Assembly: GCA_964393895.1 (NCBI GenBank)
Contig: CAYMWP010000179.1
Location: 1-7,441 of the forward strand
From: B4-G1 sp964393895
Lineage (GTDB): Bacteria; Chloroflexota; Anaerolineae; B4-G1
DNA: 7,441 nucleotides
Direction: 5' to 3'
The notes beneath the pieces were generated by a model. It did not search any database. It was not told the origin of the DNA and was given only the letters and a program-made list of their open reading frames with translations. Made by a program: the position numbers and the translations under genes. Position 1 is the first letter of the stretch. Every line of letters begins with the position of its first letter. Shown in pieces: positions 5,496-7,441 of the stretch.

Positions 5496-6419
5496 ATGCC
5501 TGAACAGAAAATAGACCTGAGCACCGCCACCGCCGAGGAACTGGCGCAGCTCCCCGGCATCGGCCCAAAACTGGGCTGGCGTATCGTCGCGTACCGGGAC
5601 GCAGTTCGTCCCTTCGAGGAGCCGTCCGAGATCACGTCCGTGCCCGGCATCAGCGAAAATATGTACCAGGCCATCGCCGACCGGTTGACGGTCAGCGACA
5701 CGGACGCTCTGGAATCGGAGGCGGTCGAAGAAACCGAGAAAGCGGCCCCGCCCTCCCCTCAGGCCCAATCCCGGAGTGAGGAGCCAGAGCCAACGCCGGT
5801 CGAGCGGGCGCTGGTCACAGTACCAGAGCCACAGCCTGAACCCGAGGCTGAACCAACGCCGCCGCCCCGTCCGGCCCCACAGCGCACTCCCTCCGCCTGG
5901 CTCGGCTACGCCGGGCTAACCGCCGCCGCCCTGCTGGGCGGGCTGTTCGGCGCGCTCCTGGCCCTGCTCGTCATCGGCGGCATCAACGGCACGCTGGATT
6001 TTGGGCAGGCCGAGGCGGTCGTCAACAATCAGGCCGCACTGAACACCCTGAACGTCCAGGTCAATACACTCCAGGCCGACGTTGATGGGCTGCGGAAGCG
6101 CTTGGACAACCTGGAAGGACTGACCGGCCGGATGGATGGGGTGGAACAGGCCGTAGACGAGTTGGACACGGCGCTCGTCCAGGCCCAGGCCGACGTGGAC
6201 GCACTCAACACACGCGCCGACCAATTGGACGAGGACATCGCCGCCGTGAACGCGGCCGCCGAGCGCTTCAACACCTTCCTGGACGGCCTGCGCGACCTGC
6301 TGTTCGAGTTCCAGGGCGCTCCACCCACCCCTACCCCCACCCCACTCCCCACGGCCACGCCACGCCCGACGCGCACCCCGCCCCCCACATCTACACCACA
6401 CCCCACAGCCACGCCCTGA
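5496..6419 (+). CDS. Membrane-anchored helix-hairpin-helix protein with external coiled coil and Thr/Pro tail
   Basis: The 307-residue product starts with a ComEA-like pair of helix-hairpin-helix motifs (about 5-66): IDLSTATAEELAQLPGIGPK, then VPGISENMYQAIADRL. These are typical of non-specific double-stranded DNA binding. An acidic, Pro-rich linker (about 70-130) leads to one membrane helix (about 134-163), then a long coiled coil (about 170-272: NTLNVQVNTLQADVDGLRKR and similar) and a C-terminal tail PTPTPTPLPTATPRPTRTPP. There is no N-terminal signal peptide, and Arg residues precede the helix, so I predict the HhH domain in the cytoplasm and the coiled coil outside. ComEA has the opposite arrangement, so a DNA-uptake role is unlikely. 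It may tether DNA to the membrane, or use the HhH as a protein-binding module. It follows the third channel gene by 116 bases, and the next gene encodes another coiled-coil membrane protein. The exact function is unknown. Confidence 0.8.
   Translation: MPEQKIDLSTATAEELAQLPGIGPKLGWRIVAYRDAVRPFEEPSEITSVPGISENMYQAIADRLTVSDTDALESEAVEETEKAAPPSPQAQSRSEEPEPTPVERALVTVPEPQPEPEAEPTPPPRPAPQRTPSAWLGYAGLTAAALLGGLFGALLALLVIGGINGTLDFGQAEAVVNNQAALNTLNVQVNTLQADVDGLRKRLDNLEGLTGRMDGVEQAVDELDTALVQAQADVDALNTRADQLDEDIAAVNAAAERFNTFLDGLRDLLFEFQGAPPTPTPTPLPTATPRPTRTPPPTSTPHPTATP
6324..6350 (-). other. Putative G-quadruplex motif on the minus strand, in the Thr/Pro tail
   Basis: The + strand has C-runs of 3, 4, 5, 4 and 4 bases with loops of 1, 2, 1 and 3, so the template strand carries five G-runs. 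It encodes PTPTPTPL near the C-terminus of the HhH protein. The Pro/Thr composition partly forces it; CCC codons complete the runs. Confidence 0.45.
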
Positions 6420-6450
6420 CATCGAACGTATGACATCAGGACACAAACGA

Positions 6451-6456
6451 AAGGAG
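6451..6456 (+). promoter_or_regulatory. Shine-Dalgarno that sets the start of the last gene
   Basis: AAGGAG lies 6 bases before ATG 6463. The in-frame ATG at 6430 would add MTSGHKRKEHE and has no ribosome site of its own, so 6463 (MSETQNTPDV) is preferred. Confidence 0.8.
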
Positions 6457-6462
6457 CACGAG

Positions 6463-7260
6463 ATGAGCGAAACACAGAACACACCCGACGTATGGAGCCG
6501 CTTGGGAGGCGCCATCGGCCACCTATCCGGCATGCTGTTGCGCCTGTCGTTCGTCGTCGTCGTTGCCATCTTGCTGGCAGCCGGTGTCTACTTTGGCGCT
6601 CCCTGGGTCTACCGCCAGTTCATCCAGCCCGTACAATCCAGCGTGGCCCAACTCACGCTGCTTCAAAGCCAGATAGAGGAAGCTAACACGCAATGGGCGC
6701 AAAGTTTCGGTGAGCAGCAACAACGCATCGCCGATCTGGAAAGTCAGCTAGCCGGCCAGGGCGAGCGCATCGCCAACCTGGAAGCCAGCTTGAGCCGGGT
6801 GGAAGAGACCCTGGTCGAGCAACAGGCAACGCTGGACGCGCTGTCAGCAACCGCTGAAGGGCTTCCCAACGACTATGCCAGCCGGGAAGAAATGGAGACG
6901 CTGCGCGACGAGTTCGCCTCGTTGCAGGAGAGCGTCACTCTCTCCGACCAAGTCGCGGCGCAAGTTGACGCGCTGGAATACCGCACCGCCCTGATGCAAG
7001 TCTGGCATGAGGTGCTCAAGATCCGCCTCTATCTCACCGAAGGGAACGTGGGTAACGCTGCGACGACGTTGGAACTGGCGACGACGCACCTCGAGCAGGC
7101 CGCCGCGCTCGGCCCGGAAGAAGAGCAAGAGACACTCACCGCTATTCAAACCCGCCTGACCCAGGCCGCCTCCCGCCTGCGCGGGCAGCCTGTCCTGGCC
7201 GCGCAGGATCTGGAGAGTGCCTGGTACGAACTGGACGCCTTGATCACAACGCCTGAGTAG
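6463..7260 (+). CDS. Single-pass membrane protein with long coiled coil (function unknown)
   Basis: This 265-residue protein has a short N-terminal cytoplasmic part (1-26), one membrane helix (about 27-50: SFVVVVAILLAAGVYFGAPW), then a helical extracytoplasmic region. Residues about 56-170 are coiled coil with Glu/Gln-rich heptads, including a related repeat (RIADLESQLAGQGE then RIANLEASLSRVEE at about 88-115). The C-terminal part (about 170-262) is alpha-helical (EVLKIRLYLTEGNVGNAATT, later QDLESAWYELDALI). It vaguely resembles the HemX or mitofilin-like class of membrane-anchored helical scaffolds, but I do not recognise a defined family. The gene starts 43 bases after the HhH gene and has a similar layout of one helix plus an outer coiled coil, so the two products may pair through their coiled coils. 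Regulation is probably shared, since the gap holds no visible terminator. Confidence 0.78.
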   Translation: MSETQNTPDVWSRLGGAIGHLSGMLLRLSFVVVVAILLAAGVYFGAPWVYRQFIQPVQSSVAQLTLLQSQIEEANTQWAQSFGEQQQRIADLESQLAGQGERIANLEASLSRVEETLVEQQATLDALSATAEGLPNDYASREEMETLRDEFASLQESVTLSDQVAAQVDALEYRTALMQVWHEVLKIRLYLTEGNVGNAATTLELATTHLEQAAALGPEEEQETLTAIQTRLTQAASRLRGQPVLAAQDLESAWYELDALITTPE

Positions 7261-7293
7261 GTTCAGAATGACGCATTGAAGCAAAAGCCACAC

Positions 7294-7377
7294 TGTTACA
7301 CATAGTGCGTGAACAAAAGTTCGCTCGAAAAGCACTCTGAGGCTCTCCGTGACTCCCCTGTGTAGCTTTGTGTAACA
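7294..7377. repeat. 9-bp inverted repeat with 66-base spacer
   Basis: TGTTACACA (7294-7302) and TGTGTAACA (7369-7377) are exact reverse complements in the AT-richer region after the last gene. Between them lies a short hairpin, GTGAAC-AAAA-GTTCGC (7309-7324, one G-U pair). The arms could be separated operator half-sites for a gene beyond the window. No U-tract supports a terminator here. Confidence 0.35.
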
Positions 7378-7380
7378 AAG
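7366..7380. promoter_or_regulatory. Operator-like dyad CTTTGT-GTA-ACAAAG
   Basis: Two six-base arms with a three-base centre form a compact dyad of the kind bound by dimeric repressors. It overlaps the right arm of the longer inverted repeat and lies 15 bases before a second dyad at 7396. The gene it might control is beyond the end of the window. Confidence 0.35.
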
Positions 7381-7395
7381 GTTTTACTGTATTTG

Positions 7396-7408
7396 TTTAC
7401 CGGGTAAA
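7396..7408. promoter_or_regulatory. Operator-like dyad TTTACC-G-GGTAAA
   Basis: This is a 13-base palindrome with a single central base. With the dyad at 7366-7380 it makes a pair with centres 29 bases apart (7373 and 7402), close to three helical turns. No coding start follows in the remaining 33 bases. Confidence 0.35.
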
Positions 7409-7441
7409 GCGCGCCGGCAGACATCTATGGTGCCCGGGGTT

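Larger units (their letters stand above)
7261..7441. other. Gene-free end of the window
   Basis: The 181 bases after the last stop codon carry no credible reading frame. They are AT-richer than the genes, include the dyads at 7294-7408, and end in a GC-rich stretch. They are best read as the intergenic region upstream of a neighbour outside the window. Confidence 0.5.

Noticed and set aside
5916..6569. 217-residue minus-strand open frame opposite the HhH gene
   Set aside because: It is composed of Gly/Arg/Val low-complexity sequence mirroring the coiled-coil and Thr/Pro codons, spans two + strand genes and has no domain.
1..7441. CRISPR arrays, insertion sequences, tRNA or rRNA genes
   Set aside because: I looked for regularly spaced repeats, terminal inverted repeats with transposase motifs and tRNA-like cloverleaf sequence and saw none.

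Overview
The window (7441 bases, GC-rich) looks like chromosomal DNA from a Chloroflexota-type bacterium, perhaps Anaerolineae or Caldilineae. This is an inference from style: high-GC codon use, a lipoprotein-like glycoside hydrolase with a Pro-rich linker, a Thr/Pro tail (PTPTPTPLPTATPRPTRTP) common in that phylum, and several small membrane proteins with coiled coils. No rRNA or tRNA marker is present, so the phylum is tentative. All recognised genes lie on the + strand. I see no mobile element, CRISPR array or RNA gene.

Layout: (1) 131-1309, a secreted or membrane-anchored clan GH-A-like glycosidase. (2) 1310-1761, a 452-base region without a convincing gene, holding only a doubtful hydrophobic peptide. 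(3) 1762-2340 and 2406-2990, an ECF sigma factor and its zinc-finger anti-sigma factor with one membrane helix; the anti-sigma frame has no stop and runs 206 bases into the next gene. (4) 2785-3612, 3697-4533 and 4543-5379, three consecutive MscS-superfamily channel genes. The first and third are short, five-helix forms that stop just after the beta domain. The middle one is a classical MscS broken by two compensating single-base frameshifts. (5) 5496-6419 and 6463-7260, two single-pass membrane proteins with long coiled coils outside the membrane; the first has a ComEA-like helix-hairpin-helix (HhH) pair on its cytoplasmic side. (6) 7261-7441, a gene-free end with several dyads.

The reading I favour is an envelope-stress or membrane-tension locus. 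The ECF sigma factor is held by its membrane anti-sigma factor, and the channels and coiled-coil proteins are probably its operon partners or targets. This recalls the sigX-cmpX neighbourhood of Pseudomonas, where an ECF sigma factor sits beside an MscS-like gene. The tandem channels plus the membrane-tethered HhH protein are the unusual additions. Co-transcription is inferred from same-strand packing and spacing. Hairpins after 3612 and 5379 could split or tune the transcript.
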